Shown piece by piece: positions 26,226 to 34,912 of a DNA stretch of 64,000 nt (positions within the stretch are counted from its first letter, which is position 1; each line of letters starts with the position of its first letter). The notes beneath the pieces were generated by a model. The model worked only from the letters and a program-made list of their open reading frames with translations. It was not told where the DNA came from and did not search any database. Source of the DNA: Corynebacterium felinum (GTDB lineage: Bacteria; Actinomycetota; Actinomycetes; Mycobacteriales; Mycobacteriaceae); the NCBI RefSeq assembly GCF_030408755.1, contig NZ_CP047209.1, positions 1,984,001 to 2,048,000 on the forward strand, read 5' to 3'. The position numbers and the translations under genes were made by a program.

Positions 26226-28106
26226 TCACTCATCCAACACACAAATCCGGTTTGCCACAAACTCATAAGTACCCGTGCGGATTCCACTAATTCGCCCATT
26301 CTCGCTACTCAAACCTAAGTAGTGCTCACCCAACTGAAGCACATCGCCGACGCGATCCACATCGGAATAAACGGAATCAATAGCACCTGTTTTGTCACCA
26401 ACCGACAGCGCACGCGCTGTAATGGCTGGGTTCGGTGTACCTTCCACAGAGGAAAAACCCACCAAATCTTTTCCGTGATACACAGCAGCGAAATCACCAA
26501 AATCGTGGAATTGACACCCAGCTTTTTCATAAGAATTCGGGCTGGTTGGTTTCGATTTCATTCCAAACGGTCCAGCCAAACCAAAACCGAAAGCCATCCG
26601 CCCCATCGCGGTCAACGCCTGCCCATCAGCAAAATCCTCAACGCCGTGCACGGGAGTGAGCTCATTGTTATAGCCCGCGTCAAAACCAACGAGCCACTGA
26701 ACCAGGAAGAAATCCCTCGTTCCTAGAATCGGATAGTACGCAAAGCTACTATTGCTCGACACACCATTCCGACTAGGAGCACCTTTGAAATACAGGTCAG
26801 CTTCTGCTTGGCTGGCAAAGCGGAGGCCATCGAACCTGTTATACGGAAGTAAATACTTGATGCGTGCATTAAAGGGATCGTCATCCCCCACTTCGGCATA
26901 CACCACAAATTTCTCCAGATGGTGCATAACAATGTAGTTACCCACACGGTAAAAGCCATCAGCACCTGCAAGATTGTTCAGTATAAAAAGCTTCTCCCGA
27001 TGCTGCCCCAGTCGATCCCCTACCCGAACTGATCCCATAGATTGCTCGTTATGGAATTGCCGGTCCGCATTGATCGTATTACAACGACACAAGGTGATAT
27101 CTTCCACTGTGTTTTCCACAGTTGTCACCCGCCAGAGGTCAGTTTCAGTAATAGCGAAATCGTGCTCGCGTTGACCCCGTGGCAAATTCTGGACTCGAAT
27201 TGGCTGACCTAAAAGCTTTTCCACCTCGTCAAGCGAGGCACCAACCCGCAAGCCATCAATTGTTTCACTCCCCGGGCCTAAAATAATTTTGACAACACTT
27301 CCGTTCTCCACCACGAAAGCACAGTCGCGATATACCACTGTGCAATCGCCAGAGCATTCAGCAAATTCCGCAGCAATCAACTTCAACTGGTCGAGAGAAT
27401 CGCCTAGCGCAATACCCTCGACGCCTTGTTCGGACAGATTCAGTTTCGCAGTCTCATCGCGAAGCGCCAGGAGTCGGCGAGTCAGCTGCGCATCAGTATG
27501 CGCGCTCACAGCAATGCCACCAGTGGACTGGGCAACAAATGCCAATTCACTCGCATCTTCCTTGAACACCACAGCATCAAGGCGCACCTTCGGATACGTG
27601 TTTTTCAGAAAATCCGCCAACTCGCCAAGATCTCCGCCGCACGTATCCATGCCGTCGGAAAGCACAACGATCACGCCCTCCTCTTCGGGTTGGAAACTAC
27701 GTGCTGCCTCCATAATCGCCGACACTAGTGGGGTCTGGCCACGTGGTGTGAAGTCAGCTTTAAGCCACTCGACAATGTCGTGCTCATGCTCGAATCCAGC
27801 AAGCTCATATAACGCGCAGTCCCCACCGAACGCATCAATATCTACCATGCTCGGATTTTGGAAACTGCTTAAAAACTCCTCGGCCGACTGCGCCGCAATG
27901 TCAAAACGGGTGCGCTCACCTTCATATTCATTCATGCTGGAAGAGATATCGACCAACAATTTAGTCGGGGGCTGAGGATCATCGACAGTGCGAATATTCA
28001 CACCCTTATCTTCTGATTCTCGCGGGCTTTGCAGCCCGTCAGGTATTGCACAGCCCGCAACACTGAACGCCATCATGCCAATAAGAAGCATTACTTTACG
28101 CACCAC
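26226..28106 (-). CDS. Von Willebrand A-domain lipoprotein
   Basis: A 626-residue predicted lipoprotein. The signal peptide ends at the lipobox FSVAGC with the lipid-bearing Cys at about residue 19. A VWA domain follows, with the metal-ion adhesion site DISSSMNEY (about residues 53-61), the Thr in RGQTPLVSA and the Asp in VLSDGMDTC. The C-terminal 400 residues are not recognised; they include paired Cys (ECSGDC, CRCN) and may bind ligand in the envelope. The GTG at 28106 is preferred because AGGAG lies eight bases upstream. It heads the minus-strand side of the accessory segment and has no obvious partner operon. Confidence 0.82.
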   Translation of the reverse strand: MVRKVMLLIGMMAFSVAGCAIPDGLQSPRESEDKGVNIRTVDDPQPPTKLLVDISSSMNEYEGERTRFDIAAQSAEEFLSSFQNPSMVDIDAFGGDCALYELAGFEHEHDIVEWLKADFTPRGQTPLVSAIMEAARSFQPEEEGVIVVLSDGMDTCGGDLGELADFLKNTYPKVRLDAVVFKEDASELAFVAQSTGGIAVSAHTDAQLTRRLLALRDETAKLNLSEQGVEGIALGDSLDQLKLIAAEFAECSGDCTVVYRDCAFVVENGSVVKIILGPGSETIDGLRVGASLDEVEKLLGQPIRVQNLPRGQREHDFAITETDLWRVTTVENTVEDITLCRCNTINADRQFHNEQSMGSVRVGDRLGQHREKLFILNNLAGADGFYRVGNYIVMHHLEKFVVYAEVGDDDPFNARIKYLLPYNRFDGLRFASQAEADLYFKGAPSRNGVSSNSSFAYYPILGTRDFFLVQWLVGFDAGYNNELTPVHGVEDFADGQALTAMGRMAFGFGLAGPFGMKSKPTSPNSYEKAGCQFHDFGDFAAVYHGKDLVGFSSVEGTPNPAITARALSVGDKTGAIDSVYSDVDRVGDVLQLGEHYLGLSSENGRISGIRTGTYEFVANRICVLDE

Positions 28107-28219
28107 AGCTCGGGCTCCTTCACGCACCACCACGACCGATACCCCTCACGGTAGCATGAACACTACTTCTATTTAAGGGGAAATAAAGCCCTATCCCCCG
28201 ATTACACAGAGATAGTACG

Positions 28220-28345
28220 ATGAGGTTTTCAAGAGCGCGGGCTAGAGCCGTAGCAGCACTGCGGGCACCCGTAGAAGGAGCAAACACCATGCTCAAAATA
28301 CTTCAAAGCTTTTTCGAAGTGTCACACAATGCCCTCAGGCCATGA
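28220..28345 (+). CDS. Possible small ORF (41 or 18 aa)
   Basis: A 41-codon frame starts MRFSRARARAVAALRAP. An internal ATG at 28289 has a good GAAGGAG ribosome site seven bases away and would give the 18-residue peptide MLKILQSFFEVSHNALRP. Nothing else supports expression. The rest of the 28140-28530 interval holds two hairpins and no other gene. Confidence 0.25.
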   Translation: MRFSRARARAVAALRAPVEGANTMLKILQSFFEVSHNALRP

Positions 28346-28423
28346 CAACCATCGCGAAAGCTGCGTTAGCCGTTTTACGGCTTAACCACAAAATATTCTG
28401 GCGAGTACACCTCACTACATAAA

Positions 28424-28457
28424 GGCACTGGCCATACTCAAAGGTACGGCCAGTGCC
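28424..28457 (-). terminator. Probable terminator of the secreted/membrane gene pair
   Basis: GGCACTGGCC and GGCCAGTGCC form a 10-bp perfect stem with a 14-base loop. On the minus strand TTT follows. It is 76 bases past the stop of the gene at 28533. The tail is weak. Confidence 0.45.
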
Positions 28458-28532
28458 ATGCGCACAATGGTGAGATCTGCCTTGCCACCTTGTGTGTCAT
28501 TCACGAATATCCCTCATGAACTAGGGGTGGTT

Positions 28533-28931
28533 TTAATTACCCGTTACCTCCTTTTTCGGTGGGCGAGTAACAATTTCAACGGCAATTCCCACCAAAATGG
28601 AAACCACAATCACCGCGATTGCCATGAATTGAACAGGCTCAGGATGTAACTGCTGACCATCCAAACTCAAAGAATAAGCTGCTAAGCCCAGTGCAAGCAC
28701 TACCCCACCCACGAGATACACCATCAGTGGGCGAGCATTAAGCGCCGAGCGCACCAACGAAAGCACAAACACAGGAATCATTGCGGCGATAAAAAATCCC
28801 GTAAGCCACATTGTGGCCTCACCGATTCCACCAGGGCTGCGGTCAAGAAAAACAATTGCCAGCATTATTCCAAAAACTACAATCGTCACAACCGCAGCAA
28901 TGAGGGGATCAATCCATCGAAGTCTTCGCAT
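28533..28931 (-). CDS. Small integral membrane protein (132 aa)
   Basis: Four hydrophobic segments are visible (LIAAVVTIVVFGIMLAIVF; MWLTGFFIAAMIPVFVLSLV; MVYLVGGVVLALGLAAYSL; FMAIAVIVVSILVGIAVEIV), with a short positively charged tail RPPKKE. No family recognised. A GGAAGGAG ribosome site precedes the ATG. It follows the secreted-protein gene by 47 bases and is probably co-transcribed with it. Confidence 0.72.
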   Translation of the reverse strand: MRRLRWIDPLIAAVVTIVVFGIMLAIVFLDRSPGGIGEATMWLTGFFIAAMIPVFVLSLVRSALNARPLMVYLVGGVVLALGLAAYSLSLDGQQLHPEPVQFMAIAVIVVSILVGIAVEIVTRPPKKEVTGN

Positions 28932-28978
28932 AATACATCACTCCTTCCAACCCCCAGCCTAGTGAAAAAGAGAGGAGA

Positions 28979-29902
28979 TTAGGCTTTAGCCCCTAGCGAA
29001 GAAAGTGGGCTCGACAGGGCCGACAAAATCTTGAACAATCCCTTCACACCGTTGACAATCATCACTGCTACACGGTGATGGAACTCAGAATATGCATCGC
29101 CAGGAATAGGGTCTTCAAGCACAACATTTCCTGATTCGTCCATCACCGCACCGGGGAATCCTAGACTCCACAAGAATGCCGAGAGCCAAGAACCCTTATA
29201 TTCTTCCTCGTATGCTGGCAACCCTTGAGGGAGCGTGCCCCCAACATTGTCCACATTCAGATACGGCAACCGTTCGCGCGATTTCCCATCGCACTCAGTC
29301 ATCGCGACAAACATCTGATTCGCACTCAATGCCCACCGGTTATACTCAACAACTTCGAGTTGCCGTGCCGTGCGGTGAGTACTGCGGGTATCCCGCTGAT
29401 CCAGTGCCGCAATCAACGACAAGTGTCGCTTCAGCCCTGCAACCTTGGCGTCATAGCCTGAAAAATCAATGGGATCGATAGCAACAACGCGAGGCAGGTG
29501 GAAGAACTGGTCACTCGTTGGATCGGTATCAATCACTCGGATGGTTTGGCGCACCCGCGAAGCGGCGTTAACTGCCTGTGTACGCATGAATCCCAACGCC
29601 ATGAGCTTATCGCGCAGCGCATTTCCGAAATCATCAGCTGCAGCTAACAAGCGCAGTTCCTCAATGGTCAAGCCCGTATTGATCGCGAAAATCTCCAATG
29701 CGCGGCTAGCCTGAGCTTTCACCTTCGCAGCTAATTCGGCGTCGCGCCTAGCATCCACAGTTCCTTTGGCAAACGTACACGTGCCATCGGCAGCCTTCGT
29801 GACCTGCACCTTGTAATAGTCTTCTTCCAAAGCTTGCGCGGCTGGCGCCACACCCAATACCAACGCGCCGGCTAGTACAGCAGAAAAGATCTTGGATTTC
29901 AT
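28979..29902 (-). CDS. Secreted protein of unknown function (307 aa)
   Basis: Starts MKSKIFSAVLAGALVLGVAP, a clear Sec signal peptide with likely cleavage after AQA. The ATG at 29902 has an excellent AGGAGG ribosome site. The first half of the mature protein is helical and charged (residues about 40-130), and the middle includes HLPRVVAIDPIDFSGYDAKV. Near the C-terminus is a moderately hydrophobic helix (HRVAVMIVNGVKGLFKILSA). Two Cys are present in the mature chain. No named domain recognised; a surface or envelope role is inferred from the signal peptide only. Confidence 0.75.
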   Translation of the reverse strand: MKSKIFSAVLAGALVLGVAPAAQALEEDYYKVQVTKAADGTCTFAKGTVDARRDAELAAKVKAQASRALEIFAINTGLTIEELRLLAAADDFGNALRDKLMALGFMRTQAVNAASRVRQTIRVIDTDPTSDQFFHLPRVVAIDPIDFSGYDAKVAGLKRHLSLIAALDQRDTRSTHRTARQLEVVEYNRWALSANQMFVAMTECDGKSRERLPYLNVDNVGGTLPQGLPAYEEEYKGSWLSAFLWSLGFPGAVMDESGNVVLEDPIPGDAYSEFHHRVAVMIVNGVKGLFKILSALSSPLSSLGAKA

Positions 29903-29945
29903 GATGTTATCCTCCTGAAAACACGTAGAAAAAACCTTATCTATT

Positions 29946-29960
29946 AAAACCATAGGTTTT
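29946..29960. promoter_or_regulatory. Palindrome upstream of the secreted-protein gene
   Basis: AAAACC-ATA-GGTTTT is a perfect 6+6 inverted repeat about 45 bases before the ATG at 29902, next to AT-rich promoter-like DNA. It could be an operator; no regulator is assigned. Confidence 0.3.
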
Positions 29961-30026
29961 TATGCGCGAAGCGTTACACAAGCCACATGAGTGAACACAG
30001 GCGAATTCACTCACGGATACTGACGA

Positions 30027-31959
30027 ATCGAGTAGGGTGCCGGGTTTCCCGGCAGCCCTCTCACACCACCGTACGTGCGGTTCATCGCATACGGCGGTTC
30101 CTTACACCAATACAGAGTATTGACTGTGCTTATAGTTCCAATACGCCACGGCTGATACGAGGTTCTGGTCATTCCAATACGCATTAGTAAGCGTGGTTGT
30201 AAGCACCCACGAGCCAGCGATACGCCAGTAGGACTTACTGGTATTAGCCCACTCATAGGCCTTTTGTTTATCCACACCCAAGCGGCAGAGGTTCCGTATC
30301 CGCGTTCGGATACGTTTCCACTGCTTCCATACGCACATCCGCAGTCGACGACGAAGATGCTCATCCAGCCGGTTAAGAAACACCTTCGCATCCGCCAACG
30401 CGAAATAACCAAGCCATCCACGCAAATATTTGTTTAACCGGTCAATGCGATACTCCATCGACACCGACCACGATCTTGCCGTAAGCTCTTTCACTCGGGC
30501 TAAAACCCTCACCTTCGTGGCCTTAGTAAGTCGAAACCGATACTGATCACCACGAACCAGATAGAACCCATAGCCTAAAAGCTCCGCCTTAATCGCATGA
30601 CAAATAGTGGACTTCTCCTGATTAACCCGCAGCTTTAACTTCCCCTCCAGAAACTTCCCAGACTGGGCAAGCGCACGCTGCGCAGCACGCTTGGAACGAA
30701 CAAAGACCCGAATATCATCAGCATAACGAACAAACTTCGTGCCCTTAGATGCAAGATAATGATCAAAATCATCCAACATGATATTGCTCAACAACGGCGA
30801 TAACGGTGACCCCTGCGGAGTCCCTGCATCACTACACCGAACAACACCATCAGCCATAATCCCAGCGTTTAAATACGCCCGAATAAGCTTCAACACGCGC
30901 TTATCGTCAACCTTACGAGCCACCCTCGACATCAACATGTCGTGATTAACCGTGTCGAAATACTTCGACAAATCAACCTCAACAACCCACACATACCCCT
31001 CGTTAAGAAACCCACGTGCGGTCTTTAACGCCATATGTGCGCTACGTTGAGGCCTGAAACCAAAAGACACAGGCACAAACCCCACATCAAAGATAGGCGT
31101 AAGTACCTGCGCGATCGCCTGACAAATCACACGATCAACAACAGTCGGAACACCAAGCATACGCCAACCACCCGAAGGCTTTGGGATCATCACCTCACGA
31201 ACCGGCAACGGCTTATACGTTCCCGCGTCAAGACGCTCACGAATGCCACTCCAGTGTTCGCGCAGATAAACGTCAATATCCTCAACACCTACCCCGTCCA
31301 CACCAGCAGCACCCTTATTCGTCTTAACCCGCTCTAATGCAGTGCGGAGATTGCCACCTGAAAAGACTTGATTCCACAGATCAGCACCCGCACCAGTTGA
31401 CACTTCCCCTACATCGGCAGACACACAACTAGGCACACCATGGCTATCGTCGGGATTCACCCTATCCTCCCCATAATGCCCACACACACGTGGTTGGCAG
31501 CTTTCACCGTTATGCATAACTACAATCCAGGTTCCATACTCAACAATGTAAAGTTCAGTCCTTCCTCGCTCACCCACCATAAGGGCTACCGCGGACCGCG
31601 GTGTCTCCCACGAGTACTATGACCTCGGCTGACTCCTACCACACCAACCCACAACAGGGCTTACCACACCTACTTGGCACAGTCTGTGACAGGCCTCCCC
31701 GATTAAGAACATGCTCTTTCCTCCTACAACCGCCACATCTACACACTAACCACTTCGATGGAACGGGCTTCGACTTCTTCGGCAGCCTTACCCAGATCAG
31801 CGCGCCTTATATGTGATTCGTATACCTCGGTGCAGGATTTCGCTTGAAGCTTCCTCCCCACAACACCTCACGATGCTGCAGTTGCCATCAGCTACATAGT
31901 TAAACCACCTTCACTATCAGGGACTCACACCCTTAAGAACATGCCCATGTCGGGCGAAC
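30027..31959 (-). mobile_element. Group IIC intron inserted behind the pyk terminator
   Basis: About 1933 bp on the minus strand. The 5' end GTTCGCCCGACATGGGC and the following AGGGTGTGAGTCCC resemble the Oceanobacillus iheyensis IIC intron as I remember it. Domain V (about 30065-30098) contains CCGCCGTATGCG, with the CGC catalytic triad typical of class C rather than AGC. Domain VI (about 30030-30060) and an end at CTACTCGAT follow. The insertion point is directly after the T-run of a perfect 20-bp terminator hairpin, the known preference of IIC introns. Exact boundaries are uncertain by a few bases. Confidence 0.88.
30102..31460 (-). CDS. Group II intron reverse transcriptase/maturase
   Basis: Intron-encoded protein that splices and copies the surrounding group IIC intron. 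Reverse-transcriptase blocks are in order: TNKGAAGVDGVGV, IPKPSGGWRMLGVPTVVDRV, VEVDLSKYFDTVNHD, AGTPQGSPLSPLLSNIML and the catalytic VRYADD near residue 245. The thumb/maturase domain X follows, and the chain ends with YWRIAGSWVLTTTLTNAYW. There is no HNH endonuclease domain, as usual for class C. I prefer the GTG at 31460 because a GGGGAGG ribosome site lies just upstream; the open frame continues to 31580. The frame is intact. Confidence 0.9.
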   Translation of the reverse strand: MNPDDSHGVPSCVSADVGEVSTGAGADLWNQVFSGGNLRTALERVKTNKGAAGVDGVGVEDIDVYLREHWSGIRERLDAGTYKPLPVREVMIPKPSGGWRMLGVPTVVDRVICQAIAQVLTPIFDVGFVPVSFGFRPQRSAHMALKTARGFLNEGYVWVVEVDLSKYFDTVNHDMLMSRVARKVDDKRVLKLIRAYLNAGIMADGVVRCSDAGTPQGSPLSPLLSNIMLDDFDHYLASKGTKFVRYADDIRVFVRSKRAAQRALAQSGKFLEGKLKLRVNQEKSTICHAIKAELLGYGFYLVRGDQYRFRLTKATKVRVLARVKELTARSWSVSMEYRIDRLNKYLRGWLGYFALADAKVFLNRLDEHLRRRLRMCVWKQWKRIRTRIRNLCRLGVDKQKAYEWANTSKSYWRIAGSWVLTTTLTNAYWNDQNLVSAVAYWNYKHSQYSVLV

Positions 31960-31960
31960 C

Positions 31961-32009
31961 GAAAAAGCTCCTGTGCACCCCCTTTGAACAAAGGGGGTGC
32001 ACAGGAGCT
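31961..32009 (-). terminator. pyk terminator and intron target
   Basis: A perfect 20-bp stem (31966-31985 with 31990-32009) with the loop GAAC is followed on the minus strand by a run of Ts and then CG, where the intron begins. It lies 19 bases past the pyk stop codon. Confidence 0.93.
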
Positions 32010-32028
32010 CACAAAAGATTATCGGAAA

Positions 32029-33459
32029 TTACACCGTAGGTGGCAGCGACGTATCTTCGCCCAACAGGTGCACGTGAATCATATTGGTGTTACCAGATAC
32101 TCCTGGAGGGGTACCAGCGACCATCACCATCATATCGTCACGGTTGTACTCATCCATTGCCAACAGCTGCTGATCGATCTGCTCCAGCATCTCGTCAGTG
32201 TTGTGCATCGGAGGAGTCAAGAAGGTGCGCGCACCCCACGTCAGCGCCAGCTGGCTGCGAACAGCCTGGTACGGGGTGAATACCAACAGTGGCAATTGGC
32301 TGCGTAGGCGGGCAACGCGCTTAGCAGTGTCACCAGAAGAAGTGAAGGCAACCAGTGCCTTCGCATTGAGGCGCTCAGCGATATCACGTGCAGAATAAGA
32401 AATCACGCCACGCTTGGTGCGTGGAATATGAGCCAAAGGAGGCACAGGGCCATCGTGCTCAGCCGTTGCCACAATACGGCTCATGGTACGCACCACGTTG
32501 TGTGGATCCTTGCCCACGGAGGTTTCACCGGACAGCATCACTGCATCGGCACCGTCTAACACGGCGTTCGCAACGTCGGACGCTTCCGCGCGGGTTGGGC
32601 GGGAATTCTCAATCATGGAATCGAGCATTTGGGTAGCCACGATCACTGGCTTCGCATTCTCGCGAGCGATCTGGATAGCGCGCTTTTGAACCAGTGGAAC
32701 CTGCTCCAGTGGGCACTCCACACCAAGATCGCCACGGGCAACCATAATGCCGTCGAATGCCAGCACGATAGATTCCAAAGCCTCAACAGCTTCGGGCTTT
32801 TCCAGCTTGGCAATTACTGGTACGCGACGGCCTTCTTCATCCATGATGGCGTGAACAAGTTCAACGTCCTGTGGGGAACGAACGAAGGACAGTGCGATGA
32901 AGTCAACACCCAGCTTCAGTGCGAAGCGGAGATCCTCGATGTCTTTGTCGCTCAGCGCTGGCACAGAAATGTCCATGCCCGGAAGGGAGACACCCTTGTT
33001 GTTGGAGACTGGGCCGCCTTCAACGACTTCGCACACAACATCGTTACCGTCAACCTCTTTGCACACTAGGGCGACCTTGCCGTCGTCGACAAGCAAGCGA
33101 TCGCCAGGCTTGGCGTCTTTCGCAAGATTCTTGTAGGTGGTAGACACGCGATCGTGGGTGCCTTGCACATCCTCAACAGTAATCCGGACTTCTTCCCCAT
33201 CAGCCCACATCGTTGCGCCGTCGATAAAGCGACCGAGGCGAATCTTTGGACCCTGAAGATCGGCAAGAATGCCCACAGCGCGTCCGGTTTCATCGGTTGC
33301 TTCCCGTACCCAACGGTAGTTTTGCTCATGATCGGCATGCTCCCCGTGGGAGAAATTCATGCGGGCAACATCCATGCCGTCTTGAACTAGGCGTAAAATA
33401 GCGTCCTTGCTTGCAACAGCAGGACCCAAAGTACAAACAATCTTTGTGCGTCGTTCCAT
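32029..33459 (-). CDS. pyk: Pyruvate kinase
   Basis: Converts phosphoenolpyruvate and ADP to pyruvate and ATP at the end of glycolysis. The 476-residue protein starts MERRTKIVCTLGPAVAS and has the substrate-binding MDVARMNFSHG (near residue 30). The active-site signature VPVIAKLEKPEAVEAL and then MVARGDLGVE are near residues 213-245, with ATQMLDSMIENSRPTRAEASD following. The C-terminal allosteric domain is present. TAGTGT lies seven bases before the ATG (leaderless). It is followed by a very strong hairpin that a group IIC intron has used as its insertion site. Confidence 0.97.
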   Translation of the reverse strand: MERRTKIVCTLGPAVASKDAILRLVQDGMDVARMNFSHGEHADHEQNYRWVREATDETGRAVGILADLQGPKIRLGRFIDGATMWADGEEVRITVEDVQGTHDRVSTTYKNLAKDAKPGDRLLVDDGKVALVCKEVDGNDVVCEVVEGGPVSNNKGVSLPGMDISVPALSDKDIEDLRFALKLGVDFIALSFVRSPQDVELVHAIMDEEGRRVPVIAKLEKPEAVEALESIVLAFDGIMVARGDLGVECPLEQVPLVQKRAIQIARENAKPVIVATQMLDSMIENSRPTRAEASDVANAVLDGADAVMLSGETSVGKDPHNVVRTMSRIVATAEHDGPVPPLAHIPRTKRGVISYSARDIAERLNAKALVAFTSSGDTAKRVARLRSQLPLLVFTPYQAVRSQLALTWGARTFLTPPMHNTDEMLEQIDQQLLAMDEYNRDDMMVMVAGTPPGVSGNTNMIHVHLLGEDTSLPPTV

Positions 33460-33466
33460 GCCCTAA

Positions 33467-33472
33467 ACACTA
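33467..33472 (-). promoter_or_regulatory. -10 box (TAGTGT) for leaderless pyk mRNA
   Basis: TAGTGT on the minus strand lies seven bases before the ATG at 33459. Confidence 0.55.
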
Positions 33473-33603
33473 ATCCCGGAAAGCGTTTCGCGCTAACGCA
33501 CCCCTTCGCGCACCCCTCATTCACTCACCCCACAAAATCACAACAAAGCAAACATGAGCGGGCTTAACTCCACATAATCGGCAGTGGATGGGCTGACACA
33601 AAA

Positions 33604-33629
33604 GGCGAGGTAAATCACTTTCTATCGCC
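33604..33629 (-). terminator. Weak possible terminator after lgt
   Basis: GGCGA and TCGCC form a short stem around a 16-base loop, with TTTTGTG following on the minus strand. It lies 31 bases past the lgt stop. Confidence 0.25.
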
Positions 33630-33659
33630 AGCCCCACACGCCCTCACAGCCGTTGACCT

Positions 33660-34613
33660 TTAAGAATCTTCTTCACTTGCCTTCACCTTCGCATCAGCCC
33701 GCGCCGCGCCTTCCATCACCTCTGATGCAGCATCATCAACTGCCGACCCCAGCTTCCCACCAGCAACCTGCGCAGGAGTTTCACGCCCCTTCTTTAAACT
33801 GAAGAACACAATTGCCGCCACGATAAGCGTCACCACCGCCACAATCGCATTCACCCTCAAGCCACCGATCATGGTCGCCTCATCAGTGCGCAAATTCTCA
33901 ATGAAGAAGCGCCCAAGCGTGTAGCTGAGTACATAAAGTGCAAATACTCGACCATGGCCCAGCTTAAACTTTCGATCCATCCAGATCAGGAACACAAACA
34001 CCGCAACATTCCACACCAACTCATACAAGAACGTTGGATGCACGGTGGCAATCACCTCACCGGTCGAACGACCCGTCATCGGCGCATAGTTTCCTGCTTC
34101 ATCCACACGGTAGTAGATTTCCAAGCCCCACCAAACGGTGGTTTCAGCACCATAAAGCTCCTGATTAAACCAGTTACCCAAGCGCCCAATACCTTGGGCG
34201 AGCACCACCCCAGGGGCTAGGGCATCAGCAAAAGGTGCAAAAGGAACTTTCTTGAAACGCAAATAGCCCCACACCGCAAGCGTGCCCACAATTACTGCAC
34301 CCCAAATACCTAATCCACCGTTGGTAATTTTCAGCGCATCAATAGGGTTACAGTCTGAACAGAAATACTTATGGTTATCGGTGATCACGTGGTACAAACG
34401 CCCGCCGATAATGCCCGCAGGCACGGCAACAATTGCGGCATCTAAAACTACATCGGGGTTGCCGCCACGAGCTGCGTAGCGTTTACGCCCCACCCACAGG
34501 GCGATAATAATTCCGCAAATAATGCTTAAGGCATAGCCTCGTAAAGGGATGGGTCCTAAGTACCACACGCCTTGTGGGGGTGAGGGTATTTGGGCCAAGG
34601 TGGATATAATCAC
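33660..34613 (-). CDS. lgt: Prolipoprotein diacylglyceryl transferase
   Basis: Integral membrane enzyme that transfers diacylglycerol from phosphatidylglycerol to the lipobox Cys of preprolipoproteins. It would modify the lipoproteins encoded elsewhere in this window. The family signature [20 protein letters not shown] is near residue 140, with [11 protein letters not shown] (near residue 190) and [11 protein letters not shown] following. About seven membrane segments are seen and a charged C-terminal tail. The start is the GTG at 34613, giving [20 protein letters not shown] and having TTGGAG six bases upstream; the longer open frame to 34748 lacks support. Confidence 0.93.
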   Translation of the reverse strand: MIISTLAQIPSPPQGVWYLGPIPLRGYALSIICGIIIALWVGRKRYAARGGNPDVVLDAAIVAVPAGIIGGRLYHVITDNHKYFCSDCNPIDALKITNGGLGIWGAVIVGTLAVWGYLRFKKVPFAPFADALAPGVVLAQGIGRLGNWFNQELYGAETTVWWGLEIYYRVDEAGNYAPMTGRSTGEVIATVHPTFLYELVWNVAVFVFLIWMDRKFKLGHGRVFALYVLSYTLGRFFIENLRTDEATMIGGLRVNAIVAVVTLIVAAIVFFSLKKGRETPAQVAGGKLGSAVDDAASEVMEGAARADAKVKASEEDS

Positions 34614-34912
34614 GTCACGCTCCAATGAGTTGCTTTCATTAACTTTGTGTACTTTCCGCCTAACCGAACCAACGCACTGTGTGCTCACCGCTGACACGCT
34701 GTGGATATGGCATAACCACAGCACCACCCGAGGTTCCCTAGGGTTCATGCGTTAGTAACCACACTCAGTGGGTGCAGTTCGGTCAGAGTCCACGGTGCCT
34801 TGACACAGGATACCCTGTTGCCATTCAGTTGCTGAGCAAGCACCTTGAGGCCATCGTTGGCGGCACTAGAATCCGCATCAGATCACACTGAGCGGTACAA
34901 GATCCCCACGCT
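34614..34912. other. lgt-trpC intergenic interval
   Basis: About 300 bases with no recognised gene. On the minus strand a 44-codon open stretch without a start codon ends at 34746 and reads DSSAANDGLKVLAQQLNGN early on. It could be a remnant or chance. No terminator is evident after trpC. Confidence 0.3.

Noticed and set aside
34614..34748. N-terminal extension of Lgt
   Set aside because: Lgt begins with a membrane segment soon after [12 protein letters not shown]; the upstream residues are not family-like and a ribosome site supports 34613.
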